Positions 61,832-64,000 of a stretch of 64,000 nt of DNA are shown in pieces. The notes below the pieces were generated by a model. It searched no databases. It saw nothing but the letters and a program-made list of their open reading frames with translations, and was not told the DNA's origin. Source of the DNA: Bacteroides sp. (GTDB lineage Bacteria > Bacillota > Clostridia > Lachnospirales > Lachnospiraceae); assembly GCA_023666705.1 (NCBI GenBank), contig JAMPBO010000008.1, positions 1 to 64,000 of the forward strand. The letters are read 5' to 3'. How positions within the stretch are numbered: the stretch's first letter is position 1; each line of letters opens with the position of its first letter. Made by a program: the position numbers and the translations under genes.

Positions 61832-62490
61832 AATCTGACACCTGCCATTATATCATCATCAAGATAAACATTGTTGATTTTCCGTCGAACCGCACTGCCT
61901 GTCTCCAATTTCGGCATGGTTTCCGCAATAAGTCTGTTTATCCCATGTTTTTCCCGTTTTCCGTTACAATCTTCCAGACACACAATATCATACATTAAAA
62001 GCCCCTGCATAATGCATTTAATGCGGTCGCTGATATGGTCCGTATGCTTTATCAGCGTTTCCGTATAATCCGGGCTTCTCGGCATATCAATGCATCTCAC
62101 ATATATGTCATCGTCAGAGCATAAATCTCTCCTCTGAATCAGTCTTCTTAAGGAACTGATAAACCCAAGCCTTACATCTATGGTATCCTTGGAGCATTCT
62201 GACAGGGTTTCTCCCACAATGGTTACATATAAGTATGTATCTGGTGACACCTTAAGATTATTTATAAATGCAAACACTGCAAGTGACACACCCCAGCGGT
62301 GTGCAGGGACAACAATGCCCACGCTCTCCGCCTCAATCAGTCCGCCATCATATTCCGTATATTTTTCCACAATGCAATCGGATAAGCCTTGTTTGATATG
62401 GGATGCAATTTCCCGCCCTTCGTCCATTTTTCTGAAATGTCCTGCTGTAGGGACGGCATCCATATCACATACATAAAATACGTAATTCAT
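61816..62490 (-). CDS. Flavodoxin-like protein, unknown
   Basis: A 224-residue protein. A segment (EAESVGIVVPAHRWGVSLAVFAFINNLKV, then TYLYVTIVGE) looks like the FMN-facing strand and helix of flavodoxin-like EFR1-type proteins, but the usual N-terminal phosphate loop is replaced by a start with two acidic turns. No C-terminal ferredoxin domain follows. It overlaps the TetR gene by four bases and the phospholipase-like gene by 16, so the three form one operon. Function unknown. Confidence 0.55.
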   Translation of the reverse strand: MNYVFYVCDMDAVPTAGHFRKMDEGREIASHIKQGLSDCIVEKYTEYDGGLIEAESVGIVVPAHRWGVSLAVFAFINNLKVSPDTYLYVTIVGETLSECSKDTIDVRLGFISSLRRLIQRRDLCSDDDIYVRCIDMPRSPDYTETLIKHTDHISDRIKCIMQGLLMYDIVCLEDCNGKREKHGINRLIAETMPKLETGSAVRRKINNVYLDDDIMAGVRLCRVM

Positions 62491-63119
62491 AGTCTGCCTC
62501 CTACCAGAGAATCAAAAAACATCCGAAAGGAATATCTTAAATATTCTTCCTTTGTCATGTTTAATCTGCTGTCGATATAGTCCTTCTTCCGGCTCGCCAT
62601 CTGGACAATTCCACTAACCGCTGACCATATATACAACACGGTCGCCTCCAGCTCTATATCATCCCGCATCTCCCTACTCTTGATACCCTTTTCAACAAGC
62701 TCCGTTATAAGCTCCCTGAGTTCTCTGCCCATGTCCTGCTTAATCAGGCTGTTTTTGCTCTTTCGCCCTGTCGTCCGAATTTCTCCTACAAGGGTTGCAT
62801 AGTATCTCGGATATCGTTCTTCAAATGCAACAATACAATCACAAAATTTGTAATAGCATGTTTCAAAATCATTTTCCTTTTCAATGCTCTGCCTGATTTG
62901 CACGGCAAGAACATCCATGTACTCACCAACAATGGAATTAAAGATATCCTCCTTACTCTTAAAGTAAACGTATATCGTTGATTTACTGTAATCCGCATAT
63001 TTTGCTATGTCATCCATGGTCGTTTTTTCTATGCCATGGGAATCGAACAGTTCTTTTGCGGCTGTCAAAATATTATCCCTATTAAACTGTTCCAAAGCTT
63101 CCTTTTTTCTTGCACCCAT
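62487..63119 (-). CDS. TetR-family transcriptional regulator
   Basis: A 210-residue regulator with a TetR helix-turn-helix: NRDNILTAAKELFDSHGIEKTTMDDIAKYADYSKSTIYVYFKSKEDIFNSIV. The ligand-binding part is helical and unassigned (FETCYYKFCDCIVAFEERYPRYY ...). The start at 63119 (MGARKKEALEQ) is preferred; the ORF extends to 63170 with no SD. It probably controls its own operon with the two downstream genes. Confidence 0.9.
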   Translation of the reverse strand: MGARKKEALEQFNRDNILTAAKELFDSHGIEKTTMDDIAKYADYSKSTIYVYFKSKEDIFNSIVGEYMDVLAVQIRQSIEKENDFETCYYKFCDCIVAFEERYPRYYATLVGEIRTTGRKSKNSLIKQDMGRELRELITELVEKGIKSREMRDDIELEATVLYIWSAVSGIVQMASRKKDYIDSRLNMTKEEYLRYSFRMFFDSLVGGRL

Positions 63120-63287
63120 ATAAACCCCATCAACAATACTTATGGTTCGTTTATTATACTTAAAGTTCATAAATCATACCATAAGTTTTATTTTTATACG
63201 TTTTATCTTTTTAGTTTGTTTTTTGAATATAAATACTGATTAATAAACTTTAGTATTTATTTTCAAACTAAGTTATCAATAATTGTA

Positions 63288-64000
63288 CTATGAGTTCGAT
63301 TTTTTGTCAACACATTTATTTTTCCCATTTTCCATACTTTCCCGCATCTGTGCCAGCAGCTTCTTTTCCAGCCTGCTTACCTGTACCTGGCTGATGCCCA
63401 GTTCTCGTGCCACCTCACTCTGTGTCTTGTCATGAAAATACCGCATTGTTATCAGCTTTCGGTGTTTTTCCTCCAAACCCTCAAGTGCCTGTTCCACCAT
63501 AATTTTGTTTATCATTCCGTCCGCCGCTATCTCACTTTCCACATCATCCTTTACCTGGTCAACAATGTAGGTTTCCCTGCCGTCATGCCCATAAACGGTC
63601 TGATACAGTGACTCGATTTCCCTGTTTGCCTCTGTTGCCATCACGATGTCCTCTATCTCCAAATGGGTTTCTTTTGCAATCTCCTCCAGGGTTGCCTCCC
63701 TTCCCAGCTTATTTGCCAAAAGCTCTCTTGCAATACTAATCCTGTAACCGTTTTGCTTGAGTATTCTCGAAACCTTTATCATGCCATTATCCCTTAAAAA
63801 CCGCTTGATTTCCCCCGATATAAGCGGTACTGCGTAGGTTGAAAACTTGACCCCGTAATCTGCCTCGAACCTCTCGATTGCCTTTAGCATACCGATACAA
63901 CCGATTTGATATATTTCCTCCACATCATATCCTCTGCCCATATACCTTCTCGCTATGCTCCAGATTAGCCCTGCATTGTCCGAAACTATCTTTTCCTTAG
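63288..64000 (-). CDS. sigF: Sporulation sigma factor F (5' end outside window)
   Basis: At least 237 codons; the frame continues past the window edge, since the bases before the ATG at 63941 read AGLIWSIARRY in frame. Region 2 (MGRGYDVEEIYQIGCIGMLKAIERFE), FSTYAVPLISGEIKRFLRD, and region 4 (KTQSEVARELGISQVQVSRLEKKLL) match sigma-F: the RGYxxxxxxQIGCIGLLK and ISQVQVSRLEKK signatures are shared with Bacillus SigF. Sigma-G is the alternative but fits less well. It is the forespore sigma factor that starts the programme ending in spoVA expression; spoIIAA and spoIIAB should lie off the right edge. Confidence 0.85.
   Translation of the reverse strand, partial: KEKIVSDNAGLIWSIARRYMGRGYDVEEIYQIGCIGMLKAIERFEADYGVKFSTYAVPLISGEIKRFLRDNGMIKVSRILKQNGYRISIARELLANKLGREATLEEIAKETHLEIEDIVMATEANREIESLYQTVYGHDGRETYIVDQVKDDVESEIAADGMINKIMVEQALEGLEEKHRKLITMRYFHDKTQSEVARELGISQVQVSRLEKKLLAQMRESMENGKNKCVDKKSNS

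Overview
The window looks like chromosome of a spore-forming, low-GC Clostridia species, most likely Lachnospiraceae. The evidence is a spoVA operon, a sigma-F gene at the right edge, a class 1B PyrD/PyrK pair, several c-di-GMP proteins, and protein families (DUF6033, DUF6142, DUF4869, DUF3791/DUF3990) that I associate with gut Lachnospiraceae. Species cannot be fixed from the sequence alone.

Bases 1 to about 12,920 are the early/lysogeny end of a prophage whose structural genes lie off the left edge. A leftward block carries replication and recombination genes (DUF4373 initiator-like protein, ERF annealase, DUF1351-like protein, small zinc proteins, a sigma-like factor) and two KilAC-type antirepressors. 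A rightward block carries a repressor, an ImmA-type protease with zinc ribbons, an unknown protein, a BRO protein and a tyrosine integrase. Between the divergent repressors lies an array of 11-bp operators, and beyond the integrase lie repeats that look like att arm sites.

From 13.0 to 17.8 kb there is a lone OmpR-type response regulator (its kinase may lie beyond the prophage), a HicAB pair, nine tRNA genes and an AEC transporter. From 17.8 to 32.1 kb lie housekeeping genes: pcrA, pspA, purC-purE with a formate/nitrite channel gene just upstream, an M29-type aminopeptidase, pyrD-pyrK-pyrF-pyrC, a chorismate-mutase-like protein and an EAL protein.

From 33.4 to 37.7 kb is the most unusual region: a ruined type I restriction-modification locus (fragments of hsdM, hsdS and hsdR) into which two cassettes have been placed. 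One is DUF3990 ADP-ribosyltransferase-like / unknown / NADAR, and the other is DUF4869 / P-loop NTPase, the latter bracketed by a 23-bp direct repeat. A DUF3791 gene with a slippery A-tract and a stub of a second DUF3990 gene sit upstream. This is the best candidate for an undescribed defence or toxin-antitoxin locus.

From 37.9 to 40.7 kb is a three-gene cluster (FliD-like, unknown, DUF6033) with a possible flagellar-sigma promoter. From 41.0 to 44.6 kb are two c-di-GMP enzymes. From 45.3 to 54.6 kb is a ten-gene Mrp-type antiporter operon with four large proton-channel subunits and no hydrogenase genes. From 54.8 to 57.8 kb is spoVAA-AB-AC-AD-AE behind a likely sigma-G promoter. The right end has a class A penicillin-binding protein with a Thr/Pro tail, a phospholipase-C-like / flavodoxin-like / TetR trio, and the 3' part of the sigma-F gene.
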